The notes beneath the pieces are model-generated. The model searched no databases. It was given only the letters and a program-made list of their open reading frames with translations, and was not told where the DNA came from. Shown here piece by piece: positions 34,774 through 45,543 of a DNA stretch of 64,000 nt (position 1 is its first letter; the number at the start of each line of letters is the position of its first letter). This DNA is from Caldicellulosiruptor acetigenus. Its GTDB lineage: Bacteria > Bacillota > Thermoanaerobacteria > Caldicellulosiruptorales > Caldicellulosiruptoraceae. The position numbers were made by a program, and so were the translations under genes. The stretch is from contig NZ_CP113866.1 of NCBI RefSeq assembly GCF_026914305.1, forward strand, positions 1,925,501 through 1,989,500. The letters run 5' to 3'.

Positions 34774-35781
34774 TTATTTTTTCCCTTCTTCTATTTGTTT
34801 TTGAGCCTTCAAATGGTCTTCAAATGTCTTTGAAAATATATGAGTTCCATCCTTTTTGGCAACAAAAAATAGATAATCTGTTTTTGCAGGATCTAAAGCT
34901 GCAAGAAGGCTTTTTTTGCCTGGGCTGCAGATAGCAGAAGGCGGCAGTCCTTTTTTAAGGTATGTATTGTACGGCGATTTTATTCTCACATCCTGCAAAG
35001 AAAGAAGCTCTTTGTGAATGGGAAGTACATATTCTACAGTTGCACAGCTTTCAAGTTTTATACCTCTTTGTAGCCTGTTTAAAAACACACCAGCAATAAT
35101 TCCTCTTTCACTATCTTTTTTTGCCTCTTTCTCAACAATTGAGGCAAGTATAACTGTCTGAACATCATCTAAATCTGTTGTCTTTTTATCCTTTATGCTT
35201 TCATATACCTCTAAAAATCTATTTAGCATCATTCTTATAATATCTTTTTCTGAAGTGCCGGGATATACTTCATATGTATCGGGGAACAAAAACCCTTCAA
35301 GCTTATACTTTACTTCTTTTGAACTGTATTTATACTTAAAATTAAAGTCATAACTATTCACAGCTTCTAAAAACTTTTTTTCATCTACAAGTCCAAGACT
35401 TTGGAGTTTTTTGGCAATCTGCTGGGCTGTGAACCCTTCTGGAATAGTAAACTTAATGGGAGCTTTTGGAACAAAACCTTTTTCAAGAGCTTTGCACAGC
35501 TGCTCATATGTCATATCAGACGAAAGCTTGTATTTTCCTGCTGCTATCTTGTAGTTGTTGAGTTTGACATAAAACATAAAAAAGTATGGGTTTTTTATAA
35601 TCCCATTTTTCTTTAAAATCATAGCAACATCTTTTGTGGACGTATTTTGTGGAATCTCAACCACAGCTTCGATTACTTTTCCTTTTTGATGTTTGAGTGA
35701 TACATAAACAAGTGAGACCATTAAGACTAAGAAGAGTAATACAACCAAATAATATTTAAAACTTTTTTGCCATAATCTCAT
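34774..35781 (-). CDS. mltG: Endolytic transglycosylase MltG
   Basis: A 335-residue YceG-like protein with one N-terminal membrane helix (residues 10-28), a LysM-like domain, and the MltG catalytic domain with the Glu of ILASIVEKEA and the later IKSPYNTYLKKGLPP and ICSPG motifs. It cuts nascent peptidoglycan strands and helps set glycan length. First gene of the group with trmR and trhP. A terminator (35858-35878) separates it from typA. Confidence 0.95.
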   Translation of the reverse strand: MRLWQKSFKYYLVVLLFLVLMVSLVYVSLKHQKGKVIEAVVEIPQNTSTKDVAMILKKNGIIKNPYFFMFYVKLNNYKIAAGKYKLSSDMTYEQLCKALEKGFVPKAPIKFTIPEGFTAQQIAKKLQSLGLVDEKKFLEAVNSYDFNFKYKYSSKEVKYKLEGFLFPDTYEVYPGTSEKDIIRMMLNRFLEVYESIKDKKTTDLDDVQTVILASIVEKEAKKDSERGIIAGVFLNRLQRGIKLESCATVEYVLPIHKELLSLQDVRIKSPYNTYLKKGLPPSAICSPGKKSLLAALDPAKTDYLFFVAKKDGTHIFSKTFEDHLKAQKQIEEGKK

Positions 35782-35857
35782 AGTACTATTTACCCCAAAA
35801 CTTTTCTCTTGTTTTTCATGTTCATATTATACCACAATGAAAACCCAAAAAGAAAAA

Positions 35858-35878
35858 GAGCCCTTAAAATACAGGCTC
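35858..35878 (-). terminator. Terminator of typA
   Basis: A short GAGCC/GGCTC stem with an 11-base loop, followed on the minus strand by TTTTTCTTTTT. It overlaps the end of typA and would separate typA from mltG. Confidence 0.7.
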
Positions 35879-37714
35879 CTTTTCTTCTTTCTTGGCTCTT
35901 GATTCCATCTTCTTTCTCATCTCGTGATTTAAAATCTTCTTTCTAAGCCTTAAACTCTTTGGTGTCACTTCCAAAAGTTCATCCTCTGCCAGAAATTCTA
36001 TACACTCTTCAAGTGAAAGCTGCACAGGCGGAGTTAAACGCAAAGCTTCATCAGCCGTTGCTGAGCGCATGTTTGTCAAGTGTTTTTTCTTGCAAACATT
36101 GACAACAATATCTTCTGGGCGCGAACTTTCACCAACAATCATACCTTCATATACTTGCGTGCCAGGACCTATGAAAAGCCTTCCCCTTCCTTGAGCATTG
36201 TAAAGACCATATGTCACAGCCTCACCAGTTTCAAAAGCTATAAGTGCACCCCTGTTTCTTTCAGGAATGTCACCAGCATATGGCATATAGTCATAAAACA
36301 CATGGTTCATAATGCCATTGCCTTTGGTATCTGTCAAAAACTCAGACCTAAAACCTATAAGTCCTCTTGCAGGTATTATAAGCTCAAGACGCATAAATCC
36401 ATCGTTTAAGATAGTCATATTTTGAAGCTGGGCTCTTCGCGGACCTAATTTTTCCATGACAGTGCCCATAAATTCTTCTGGAACATCAATTATCAAATAT
36501 TCATACGGCTCATAAAGTTCACCATTTACAATCTTTGTTATAACCTGCGGTTTTGAAACCTGAAACTCATAACCTTCTCTTCTCATTGTCTCAATTAAGA
36601 TTGCAAGGTGAAGCTCACCTCTTCCTGATACCTTAAAAGAATCGGGTGAATCAGTCTCCTCAACTTTCAGTCCAACATTTCTCTCAAGCTCCTTAAAAAG
36701 GCGCTCTCTCAAATGTCTTGATGTTACATACTCGCCTTCTTTTCCTGCAAATGGTGAGTCGTTTGTTGAAAATATCATGGAGATTGTTGGCTCATCAATC
36801 TTGATAAACTCCAAAGGTTCTGGATTTTCCGCATCTGTTACTGTCTGTCCGATGTTTATCCCTTCAATTCCTGCAATTGCAATGATATCACCAAGTTTTG
36901 CTTCAAGACACTCAACTCTTTTTAGTCCCTCAAATTGGTAAAGCTTTGTAACCGTTGTCTTTTGTAGCACACCTTCTTCTTTTGTGCAAACTGCAACCTG
37001 CTGACCAACCTTTACACTTCCTCTTACAACCTTGCCAATTGCAATCCTTCCCAAGTAGTTGTCATAGTCGATTGATGTCACAATCATTTGAAAAGGTGCA
37101 TCGATATACCCAGAGGGGGCGGGAATATTTTTTACTATCATCTCAAAAAGTGGCTCTAAATTTTTGCTCTCATCATCTAAATTAAACTTGGCAATCCCCT
37201 CTTTTGCCGATGCAAAAACATATGGGAAGTCAAGCTGGTCTTCGTCTGCTCCAAGCTCAATAAATAGGTCCAGAACCTTGTCCAAAACCTCATATGGTCT
37301 TGCAAAAGGCCTGTCAATTTTATTTATAACAACAATTGGCTTGAGTTTAAGCTGCAAAGCTTTTCTGAGCACAAACTTTGTCTGGGGCATTGGACCTTCA
37401 TAGGCATCTATAACCAGAAGCACGCCATCTGCCATAACAAGCGACCTTTCAACTTCGCTTCCAAAATCTGCATGTCCCGGTGTGTCTATGATATTTATCT
37501 TTATACCTTTGTACATAATGGCTGTGTTTTTGGCCATTATGGTAATTCCTTTTTCTCTTTCAAGCTGGTTTGAATCTAAAACTCTTTCTTCTACTACTTG
37601 ATTTTCGCGGAATATCCCACTTTGTTTTAGCATTGCATCTACAAGGGTTGTTTTGCCATGGTCAACATGGGCAATTATAGCGATGTTTCTGATGTCATCT
37701 CTTGGGGTTAGCAT
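35864..37714 (-). CDS. typA: Ribosome-associated GTPase TypA/BipA
   Basis: A 616-residue translational GTPase with AHVDHGKTT at 15-23, DTPGHADFG and NKIDR in the G domain, then EF-G-like domains II, III and V and the TypA-specific C-terminal domain. Length is typical. It binds the ribosome and aids assembly or stress translation. Nothing is missing. It stands alone upstream of mltG with its own terminator. Confidence 0.97.
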   Translation of the reverse strand: MLTPRDDIRNIAIIAHVDHGKTTLVDAMLKQSGIFRENQVVEERVLDSNQLEREKGITIMAKNTAIMYKGIKINIIDTPGHADFGSEVERSLVMADGVLLVIDAYEGPMPQTKFVLRKALQLKLKPIVVINKIDRPFARPYEVLDKVLDLFIELGADEDQLDFPYVFASAKEGIAKFNLDDESKNLEPLFEMIVKNIPAPSGYIDAPFQMIVTSIDYDNYLGRIAIGKVVRGSVKVGQQVAVCTKEEGVLQKTTVTKLYQFEGLKRVECLEAKLGDIIAIAGIEGINIGQTVTDAENPEPLEFIKIDEPTISMIFSTNDSPFAGKEGEYVTSRHLRERLFKELERNVGLKVEETDSPDSFKVSGRGELHLAILIETMRREGYEFQVSKPQVITKIVNGELYEPYEYLIIDVPEEFMGTVMEKLGPRRAQLQNMTILNDGFMRLELIIPARGLIGFRSEFLTDTKGNGIMNHVFYDYMPYAGDIPERNRGALIAFETGEAVTYGLYNAQGRGRLFIGPGTQVYEGMIVGESSRPEDIVVNVCKKKHLTNMRSATADEALRLTPPVQLSLEECIEFLAEDELLEVTPKSLRLRKKILNHEMRKKMESRAKKEEKEPVF

Positions 37715-37817
37715 TTTCAGACCTTTAGCTTCCTCCTTTTAAAAGTTTGCAAGTAAATTCTTATTTTAAATATGTGTAAGTAAAAAGTTAATAACTAAAT
37801 GACCTAACAAATCAAAA

Positions 37818-37840
37818 GCAGGGAAATAAGTAACCCCTGC
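37818..37840. terminator. Weak hairpin between typA and the DUF5680 gene
   Basis: GCAGGG (37818-37823) and CCCTGC (37835-37840) enclose 11 bases. On the minus strand the flank is only mildly T-rich. Possibly the terminator of the gene at 37948-38448. Confidence 0.45.
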
Positions 37841-37947
37841 TCTTAATATACTTCATTTGTGGTTGTTATGTCTTGCATTTTAATATTTTGTCCCAAGGGA
37901 AATATTTTTATCTTTATTTCTTTCTTCAATAATTATATCTTTCATTT

Positions 37948-38448
37948 CTATATTTTATAACATTCCATCTTCATATTCTCACAATTCCAAGATGCAATGT
38001 GTTGGGCAATTAATTCTTTATCATAATAAATATCAGTTTTCTCCAATACTCCTGTTGCTTTAAGTTCAAATATCGATTTATATTTTAATAATTCTTTTTC
38101 GTATGTAAAATCCTTAAATAGATCATCATTGCATTCCACCAAATGCTTAGCCCTAGCTTCTTTTAAAAAATCATATACTTGATTTGCACCAATTGGGCAT
38201 TTATCCAAAACATAACCAACATAATCACATATCCATACCACTTTATTGCTATCTTTCTCAATTATTACTTCAACTCCTGCATAGGGATTAAATCCACGAT
38301 AAGAATCTTTAAAAATGTATCTGTTTATCTCCTTTTTAAATTCCCAATCGTAAACATCTGATTTTTCATATGGATTAAAATCTTTTGTTTTCTTCACATA
38401 GCAAGACAATCTTCCTTCAATTATTGTCCTTTGCAATAAATTCAACAT
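37948..38448 (-). CDS. DUF5680-like protein
   Basis: A 166-residue soluble protein. The order GRLSCYVKKT, then YIFKDSYRGFNPYAGVEVI and VVWICDYVGYV follows the DUF5680 pattern (aromatic, DSY, G-x-E-V, P/V-W, Y-x-G). I start at the ATG at 38448 behind GAGGGG instead of the longer frame at 38538. The family has no known activity and is often carried with small regulators. It stands alone between typA and the RCC1 gene. Confidence 0.65.
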   Translation of the reverse strand: MLNLLQRTIIEGRLSCYVKKTKDFNPYEKSDVYDWEFKKEINRYIFKDSYRGFNPYAGVEVIIEKDSNKVVWICDYVGYVLDKCPIGANQVYDFLKEARAKHLVECNDDLFKDFTYEKELLKYKSIFELKATGVLEKTDIYYDKELIAQHIASWNCENMKMECYKI

Positions 38449-38610
38449 AGTAATACCCCTCTCACATTTTACTATTTGTCTTTCTCTGCAAAATACCAAA
38501 TACAATAGATTTCTGATATGTTTATTAAAAGTAAACATTATTTTTAAGGACTTGTTTCATCACTATCCAACTGAAAAATTAGTACTTACAAACATCCTAC
38601 AATTGGTTAC

Positions 38611-40773
38611 TTACCGGATTATTATCTGTGTTGGCTTAGAGATAATAATACCACCAATTCCTACTTGTCCTGAACTATTATCTCCCCAACCATATAAATC
38701 CCCTTCTTTTGTCAATGCCAATACATGTTCTCCTTTACAAGATATCCATACAGCTCCTTCAAACACTTTCACAGGTCTGGGTTCATACCATGAATCTGTG
38801 CCAGTTCCAAGTGTTCCCAAATTGAATCCCCATGCATAAACTTCTCCATCTTTTGTCAATGCAAAGCTTCTATTTGCACCTGCAGCTACCATTTTTACAT
38901 TATCCATTACTTTTACAGGCTTATCTATTCGAAGATTGGGTATTGCTATTCCATTGCCTATTTCCCCATGAGCTGGATCACTGCCCCAGGCATATAAACT
39001 TCCATCTTTTGTAACAGCTAAGCAATGGTCATAACCACTTGCCATTGATACCACATTATTCAATACTTTCTCAATCACATAAGATTCTATCTGCGTATGG
39101 CTTCCTTTCCATGAAGTTTTACCTTTCAATGCATATAAGGTCCCGTCCTTTTTCAAGATTAAAGTCTGATACCCTGCACTAATTTTGTCTACATTATTTG
39201 TTATGTTATACATTTTTTGTCTATTTTCTTTGATAATTTGCCACTTAAGAGTATCTCGTTCTGCTTGAACAACAAAAACTAACGCATACATTTTACCATT
39301 TTTTGTTACAACAAATGTTTCATTTTCATTAGTATCTACTTGTGTAATTCCTTTTAATACTATTTTAGGTTTTGAAATTATTTTATCGTTGCTAAAATCA
39401 ATAGTATTGTTTGTGTTACTTCCCCACCCAAAAAGTTCGCCTTTTTTATTAATCAAAAAACTACGTTGAGTTCCTGCTAAAATTCCTATGATTTCTCCAA
39501 CATTAATATCTATTTTTGTGGGCCTACATAAGGGATTTTTGGTTCCGTTCCCTAACTGATTATATGAATTATTGCCCCATCCATATAATTTCCCATCCTT
39601 AGTTAAAGCAAGAGAGTGGTCAGCACCCGCACTACATAAAGAAACATTTTTCATGATTAAAACAGGCCTATCTACTCTTTCTGGCGCACCAAAGATAAAT
39701 GGTCCAGTGTTATTGCAAAAAATGTATAACTTTTTATCTTTCGTCATTGCTAATTTACCAGATGCCAACATAACATTTGACATTATCTTAACAGGCTTAA
39801 ATTCTATAATTTTGTAAATTTTAGATTGCTTAACTTCGTTTTTGATTATCACAGTTTCATTATAACCTCGTCCCCATGCCCATAATACTCCATTTTTATC
39901 AACCACCAAGCTGTACGAATCTCCTGATACTCCTGCATATATATGTGAAACACCTTTTATATCTTTAAGATTTACTTTTAGGGGTTTCTCGCTTCCATAT
40001 CCCAATACATACAACTCTCCTTTTTTTGTCAAGACCAAAGCATGGTTAAGTCCCGCAGAAATTTTTTGAACCTCACTCATTATTTTTACTGGTTTACTTC
40101 TATATTCACTTCTACCGCTACATAATAGGTTTGAGTCATTTGCACCCCATCCATATAAATCACCATTTTTGGTAATAGCAAAGCTTGTATACCATCCAGC
40201 TGCTACATCTTTAACATTTGTCATAATCTTAATAGGTTTGTTACTGTCAACTCTTGTCCCATTTCCTAACTGTCCGCAATCGTTGTATCCCCATGCATAT
40301 AAATCTCCATTTTTTGTAACTGCCAAGCTATGATAATTACCAGCAGCTATTGCAATTACATTTTCCAAAACTTTTACAGGAGTAGTTTTGCTCTCTTTTG
40401 TTCCATCTCCTAATTGTCCATACTCGTTATTACCCCAACAATATAAATTCCCACTCTGGTCTATTGCTAATACATGTGCCCATCCAGCTTTTGCAATCTT
40501 AACATGTTCCATTACTTTTGTAGGCAAATATCGAGATTCTAACGTTCCACCTAACTCCCATTCGTAAAGTTCTCCATTTTCTGTTACAGCAAGGTTTTGA
40601 TTACCGCCCGTATCGATGTAAACTATCTTCTTCCCCATATTATTTGATGCTTTGATATAGAAAGTGCTCAATGTTATCAATATCACACTTACCAAAAATA
40701 AAAATAAGACATATTTTATTTTTTCATTTTTCCCTCCTACGAATTTTTTTTTGGCATTACTAATCATACTCAC
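38611..40773 (-). CDS. Exported RCC1-repeat protein
   Basis: A 720-residue protein with one N-terminal membrane helix (about 20-38, with no clear cleavage site) followed by RCC1 repeats. Repeats such as GNLYCWGNNEYGQLGDGT, GDLYAWGYNDCGQLGNGT and GDLYGWGDNSSGQVG recur about every 52 residues. At least nine W-G cores are visible, so the protein would form one or two beta-propellers outside the cell. The ligand is unknown. The frame opens with GTG; the ATG two codons later is an alternative. It may belong with the WG-repeat and zinc-ribbon genes nearby. Confidence 0.9.
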   Translation of the reverse strand: MSMISNAKKKFVGGKNEKIKYVLFLFLVSVILITLSTFYIKASNNMGKKIVYIDTGGNQNLAVTENGELYEWELGGTLESRYLPTKVMEHVKIAKAGWAHVLAIDQSGNLYCWGNNEYGQLGDGTKESKTTPVKVLENVIAIAAGNYHSLAVTKNGDLYAWGYNDCGQLGNGTRVDSNKPIKIMTNVKDVAAGWYTSFAITKNGDLYGWGANDSNLLCSGRSEYRSKPVKIMSEVQKISAGLNHALVLTKKGELYVLGYGSEKPLKVNLKDIKGVSHIYAGVSGDSYSLVVDKNGVLWAWGRGYNETVIIKNEVKQSKIYKIIEFKPVKIMSNVMLASGKLAMTKDKKLYIFCNNTGPFIFGAPERVDRPVLIMKNVSLCSAGADHSLALTKDGKLYGWGNNSYNQLGNGTKNPLCRPTKIDINVGEIIGILAGTQRSFLINKKGELFGWGSNTNNTIDFSNDKIISKPKIVLKGITQVDTNENETFVVTKNGKMYALVFVVQAERDTLKWQIIKENRQKMYNITNNVDKISAGYQTLILKKDGTLYALKGKTSWKGSHTQIESYVIEKVLNNVVSMASGYDHCLAVTKDGSLYAWGSDPAHGEIGNGIAIPNLRIDKPVKVMDNVKMVAAGANRSFALTKDGEVYAWGFNLGTLGTGTDSWYEPRPVKVFEGAVWISCKGEHVLALTKEGDLYGWGDNSSGQVGIGGIIISKPTQIIIR

Positions 40774-40829
40774 CCATCCCTTTCTTTTGCGCGTGTAATC
40801 AACAGATTGACCACATATTAAATTATCTT

Positions 40830-40931
40830 TTAATTTCTCTGGTCACTCCAATTGATAATTGCATCAACTACTTTTGTTTGGGATAAATCACTTTGCTCTC
40901 GGCCCACTTCAAAGTAAATAGTAATTCCGTT
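40830..40931 (-). pseudogene. Truncated C-terminal gene fragment cut at an IS256 end
   Basis: On the minus strand 33 codons (GITIYFEVGREQSDLSQTK and on) run from the end of the fossil IS256 to a TAA at 40830. The fragment has protein-like composition but no start and no partner across the element. I cannot identify the gene. It looks like the tail of a gene lost when the IS256 copy recombined. Confidence 0.5.
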
Positions 40932-42241
40932 GGAGTTAAAATAAAATTGTGTCCACTGTATAATTAGTATTGAAATAAATCAACAAAGGGGGTTCACGAT
41001 TATGGAGAAAAATGAGATTTTTGAAACCGCTAAAAAGTAGGCTTAAGAACAAGTATTAAATATGTATTGCTCTAAAGACGACCCTACTCGCCCAGCTTTA
41101 AAACAGTTTTAGAAAACTTGCTCGTTTGCTTTATGTTATCGGAAAGGTCACTCTACCTTGCTAAAAATGAAAATGACAAAGGCAATGGCTTTTACGACAG
41201 AAAACTTGCAACGCCTGCCTAACGTCTTGAATTTCTGTCCCTCATACACGCACTGTTAACTTTCGACCTTCTATTCTTCCTGACCGATACAAAAGAGTTG
41301 ACAGCTCATACACCGACCTGCTTATGTTACAAGTTACCAATGGTTACTCAGAAAGTTCTCTTGTCCAAACTCTTAAAAGCATGAATCTGCCTTATTCTGA
41401 AGGCGAAATCGAAAAAATCAAAAACGATCTTAAAAATGAGCTTCAACTTTTCAAACAAAGAGAACTTCGATGGCTGTGCTTTTGCTCTTATCATTGACGG
41501 TTATTCAAAAGCGAAATTAAAGATAACTCAAAAGTTAAACAAGCTACTTGCTATGTTGTGCTCAGCATTGATTTAGAAGGCAAAAAAGATATCTTCGGTA
41601 TTCTGCCCTTTCTTCGGCAAAGAAAACAAAGCCGATTGGATGAGAGTCTTTGATGACTTAATTACAAGAGGTCTTAAAAAAGTCTTAATAGTTCTAAGCG
41701 ATGATTTTCCGGGCATTATCGATGCTACTCGGCTCGTTTATCCCCTTGCCAATCATCAACTATGTTTTGTTCACCTTCAGTGCAACGTTAGAAAACAATA
41801 GCCTTTAGACGATTCTTCTGTTTTCAACAAAGAACTTGATAAATTAAGAACTTCCTCTTCTGATTTTGATGAAGCAGTTTTAAAGTTTAAAGATCTTTGT
41901 AATCAATATTCCTCAAAATACCCCAGATTCATAAAAGGTATTTGCGTAAAAGCTGAATTTTATCTTGCACATATGAAGTATCCAGAAGATTTAAGAAAGC
42001 ATATCTATACTACCAATGCAGTAGAAAATGTTAACAGTATAATTGAAAAAATAAGAATAAATTCAGGGGTTATTCTCAGTCTGTAGAAGTTTTAGAAATA
42101 AACATCTATTTACAAAGAGAAAACTTGCGTCGAGGCAAGTGGGAAAACGGAGTACCCATTCTTAAAAAATGTAGTTACAATATATTGCAGCTCTACAATA
42201 TACGCTATGAAATGGAAACACAAAATTCTTGACAAGTCTCC
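40932..42241 (+). mobile_element. Degenerate IS256-family element, second copy
   Basis: The left end (GGAGTTAAAATAAAATTGTGT) and right end (CACAAAATTCTTGACAAGTCTCC) match the intact element at 29206-30512. The transposase frame between them begins well but carries several stops and frameshifts, for example an in-frame TAG-TAA region near 41038 and a TAG at 41801. No target duplication flanks it: the neighbours on both sides are unrelated broken genes. It is an inactive copy that probably took part in a deletion. Confidence 0.88.
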
Positions 42242-42528
42242 TACACTTACCCTGACGATTTTCGGTCTTTCCCAGGTCTGAGTAGAAATTCTCAAGAGTT
42301 TTTAGACCTCTACCACAAACGTGTCGCTGTGGAGCAGACTATTTACCACCTAAAATCCTACATGGGTTCTGATACCATCCAAACTCTTGACCATATTTCT
42401 ATTTTCTCTGATTTCTTGCTCTCTGCCATTACTTTTTCGCTCTTATTTCTTCTCGCTCACAATATTAAGCTTTATTGTTCTAAATTGACTATTAAAAAAC
42501 TGAATAAACTTAAAAAACTTATCGCCTA
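42242..42528 (+). pseudogene. C-terminal fragment of another DDE transposase
   Basis: The plus strand reads about 95 codons from the edge of the IS256 fossil to a TAA at 42526. RVAVEQTIYHLKSYMGSD followed by a hydrophobic tail is the C-terminal part of an IS4/IS5-like DDE transposase, with the final catalytic Glu in VEQTI. The rest of that gene is absent. It ends before two hairpins. Confidence 0.65.
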
Positions 42529-42554
42529 AAACTACAGTATTTGAATCTCTAACC

Positions 42555-42611
42555 TATAAAAAATTTATAGTTTTTTTACTTAACCTTCTAAAACTTAGAG
42601 TTTAGAAGGTT
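42555..42611 (+). terminator. Two adjacent hairpins, probable IS-end or terminator
   Basis: CTATAAA/TTTATAG (42555-42571) is followed by seven Ts, a terminator on the plus strand. The next hairpin is an 11-bp stem AACCTTCTAAA/TTTAGAAGGTT (42582-42592 with 42601-42611). Both lie between the transposase fragment and the WG gene; the second may be an IS terminal structure. The bases to 42811 hold nothing else that I recognise. Confidence 0.55.
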
Positions 42612-42811
42612 TAGGATACTATTGTCTTTTTCGAGGTTGTAAATTTTTGTCATATGTTTGTTGTTCAATATTTTTGTCATTATTGATAATATATGATTGT
42701 AACTGTACCACTCCTTTTAAGCCTTGTTTGTACTTCTTGTTTTTATTGTTACTTCTTACCCTCAATCAACACCCATTTTACAAACGGCTATCAAATAATT
42801 ATATGGAAATC

Positions 42812-44161
42812 TTAGTTTTTTTCTTTCAACACCATGTTCTTTAATGCAATAAATCCTTCAAGGTTATTTTTACCAATATAAGCAAAGCCATTCATAAACC
42901 CACTTGCTACGTCATAATTAGGTTCAACAATCCATTTCCCATTTTTATCAATATATCCATATTTTCTATTTTTACAAACTGCTGCTAAACCATTTGTAAA
43001 AGTATATATGGCACTGCAATATATTATAGGTTCATCAAATTGAGGCTTAATTATAAAATTACCTTTTTTGTCAATAAAACCCCATTTACCTTTCAATTTT
43101 ACAGCAGCTACTCCCTCTGAAAAACTATAAGCTTTTTCAAACTGAGGTTTTATAGTAAAATCACCTTTATAATTAATAAAACCCCATTTACCACTTAACT
43201 TAGCTGCTGCTAAACCTTCTGAAAATAATAACATATCTTCATAAACTGGATTGATTATAAAATCTCCTCTCTTATTTATATATCCATATTTTCCATTGTA
43301 GCAAACTAAGGCAATATTTTTATCAAACTCAAGAGCATATTCAAATTTTGGTTGAATAACTACTTCACCTTTTTCATTTATATATCCAAACTTGTTATTC
43401 ACTCTTATTCTTGCTAACCCATTCTTGAAAATTTTATCATAGTAAATGTTACCAATAAAACTTGCTAAAAAATCATATTTAGGTTCTATAACATATTTGC
43501 CATTTCTATCTATAAAGCCATACTTTGTATTTTTTTGTGCATCTAAAATTGCAACAGCAGCAACACCTTTTGAAAATTCATAAGCTACATAATATTTGGG
43601 TGATATTATTATTTTTCCACTCTTATCTATATAGCCAAATTTTCCGTTTAGCTGTATTACAGCCCTGTCCTCAAAAAAATTACCCGCACTTTCGAATTGA
43701 GGCTCAATCACTATTTCACCTTTTTTGTTTATATACCCCCATTTTTTATCTTTTTCTACTGGTGCTAAACCCTCGCTGAAGCTTCCAATATAGTCAAAAT
43801 CCAAACTTAAAATGATATTGCCTTTTTTGTTTATAACTTTCCATTTTCCTTTTTCCTTAACTACTGCTATACCTTCAGAATAGCTATGCGCTTCTTCGAA
43901 ATTAGGTTTTATTATAATATTGCCTTTCGTATCCAAGTATCCATGTTTATTATCTTCGCTTACAAAAACAGCTAATCCTTCTGAAAATGGATATATATAT
44001 TTAAACTTAGGTTCTATTATAATTAGATTGTCTTTAACATTCACATTTTGTTTACTATAAACTCCAATTGTATTAAGTACTAAAACTAACACCACAATTG
44101 CTATAATCAATTTAATAGACTCATTATTTCTCCTGTTCAAAATTTTTACTTTATTCCACAC
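42812..44161 (-). CDS. Membrane-anchored WG-repeat protein
   Basis: A 449-residue protein with an N-terminal membrane helix (about 17-35) and then about ten WG repeats: units such as EGLAVFVSEDNKHGYLDTKG, GKWGFINYKGDFTIKPQFE and GKWGFIDKKGNFIIKPQFD repeat every 45-50 residues. Such repeats form extracellular beta structures of unknown ligand. The GTG start lies nine bases after GGGGAGG. It sits upstream of the IS debris and in line with other surface-protein genes. Unequal crossing over could change the repeat number. Confidence 0.9.
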   Translation of the reverse strand: MWNKVKILNRRNNESIKLIIAIVVLVLVLNTIGVYSKQNVNVKDNLIIIEPKFKYIYPFSEGLAVFVSEDNKHGYLDTKGNIIIKPNFEEAHSYSEGIAVVKEKGKWKVINKKGNIILSLDFDYIGSFSEGLAPVEKDKKWGYINKKGEIVIEPQFESAGNFFEDRAVIQLNGKFGYIDKSGKIIISPKYYVAYEFSKGVAAVAILDAQKNTKYGFIDRNGKYVIEPKYDFLASFIGNIYYDKIFKNGLARIRVNNKFGYINEKGEVVIQPKFEYALEFDKNIALVCYNGKYGYINKRGDFIINPVYEDMLLFSEGLAAAKLSGKWGFINYKGDFTIKPQFEKAYSFSEGVAAVKLKGKWGFIDKKGNFIIKPQFDEPIIYCSAIYTFTNGLAAVCKNRKYGYIDKNGKWIVEPNYDVASGFMNGFAYIGKNNLEGFIALKNMVLKEKN

Positions 44162-44243
44162 TAATACTGCCTCCCCTAAACTGTTTTGGTTTTTGCAGCT
44201 AACAATTAATCACAAGCTAATAGCAAACTCTGTTCAATAAGTT

Positions 44244-45500
44244 CTACAACCTTTTTTTCTTAACCAGCATATAACTTACATCTGAGTTTTTATCACTTGT
44301 CTTGGACTCGATATATAATTCTATGTCTTTACCGAGTTCATACGATACAAAATAGCTGCCCCACTCTTCATCGATTCCTTCACTAACTTTTTTTAATTCT
44401 TTTACATTTTTTAACAATTTTTTATCTAAAGCTGAGAGTGAGCCTTTCAAAGAAATACCGTAAAGTTTTACATTGTCTCCAGTACTAAAACTATTAACAC
44501 ATGCTTTAGTCATATCTTCTAATCTCTCTACTGAATTAAAATCAAAGCTAAATAAAAGCTCACTTTTAGTCTTATATAATAACCCACCTTCATAGGAATA
44601 GATCTCTGTTGGTAAACCAAACTCATTTCTTACTTCGCTCAGATTCATACTTAACAATTTTTTTATCGTGACATAATTACTTAAATCAAAATCTATATTT
44701 TCTTCCTTGTTCCTTAGCTCCTTTAAGTCAAACCAAAATTTTACTACTCCTCTTGCATATGATGCAATCTTATATGGTTCAAAACAAACTAAAAGACCAT
44801 CATTTTTGAATACCATATCTTCAAACAAATCTTCATCAATGGCTTTCTGATAGCCCTGCCCATTAAACACTTCATATGGTGGATCATCTAAATCATTACA
44901 TAGAGCTCTTGCAAAATTTATATAATTTTCTATTAATTTTCGTTGATCATTATTCAAATAGTTTACAAGTTTTATACTGTTACCTGTTCTCAGGTCAAAG
45001 GTAAAACATTCTATTTGAGTCAAACCATGTGCCCCACCAGTATATGAGTATTCTTCAAATAAAAAAGAAATATAAGGTTCAACACTTTTGTCCCATTCAC
45101 ATTTGATATCAAGTATATATGGATACAAACCTGAGTCACCTTCTGACCCATCAGATATCTTTTTTATATCTGCGATTTGTTGTTCAGTATATTTTCTAAG
45201 AATAGAATTTATTTTTTCACAGATTTCTTGTTTCAATGCATCACCAATGATTTTAGGTATAAATACATCTATTTCGTACTTTTCTGTTTTTTGGTAAATT
45301 CTTTCAAATACAACATCCCACGCAGGCTTGTTTGTAGGTTCATTTTTGTTTGAATACACAATAGCCTGATTTGGTTTTTGCTTAACTGAAGTATTAACCT
45401 TGCTAACACTTTCATTTTTTGTTTTTAATAACGAACATCCACTGATTGGTAATAACAAAACGATAAATATACAAATTGAAATCATTTTGAATTTTTTCAT
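44244..45500 (-). CDS. DUF4163/DUF3298 lipoprotein (RsiV/PdaC-like)
   Basis: A 418-residue lipoprotein. The lipobox LPISGC near residue 22 predicts lipid anchoring at Cys22. Residues 60-270 resemble DUF4163 followed by DUF3298, the fold of RsiV and PdaC; SYTGGAHGLTQ and FTFDLRTGNSIKL are typical. The C-terminal 130 residues are unassigned. RsiV-type domains bind lysozyme in Bacillus, but that function is not shown for this protein. It lies between the WG and zinc-ribbon genes on the same strand. Confidence 0.85.
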   Translation of the reverse strand: MKKFKMISICIFIVLLLPISGCSLLKTKNESVSKVNTSVKQKPNQAIVYSNKNEPTNKPAWDVVFERIYQKTEKYEIDVFIPKIIGDALKQEICEKINSILRKYTEQQIADIKKISDGSEGDSGLYPYILDIKCEWDKSVEPYISFLFEEYSYTGGAHGLTQIECFTFDLRTGNSIKLVNYLNNDQRKLIENYINFARALCNDLDDPPYEVFNGQGYQKAIDEDLFEDMVFKNDGLLVCFEPYKIASYARGVVKFWFDLKELRNKEENIDFDLSNYVTIKKLLSMNLSEVRNEFGLPTEIYSYEGGLLYKTKSELLFSFDFNSVERLEDMTKACVNSFSTGDNVKLYGISLKGSLSALDKKLLKNVKELKKVSEGIDEEWGSYFVSYELGKDIELYIESKTSDKNSDVSYMLVKKKRL

Positions 45501-45543
45501 GTTTGTAACTCACCTCTAAATCTTAACGAAAAGTAATCTTAAT

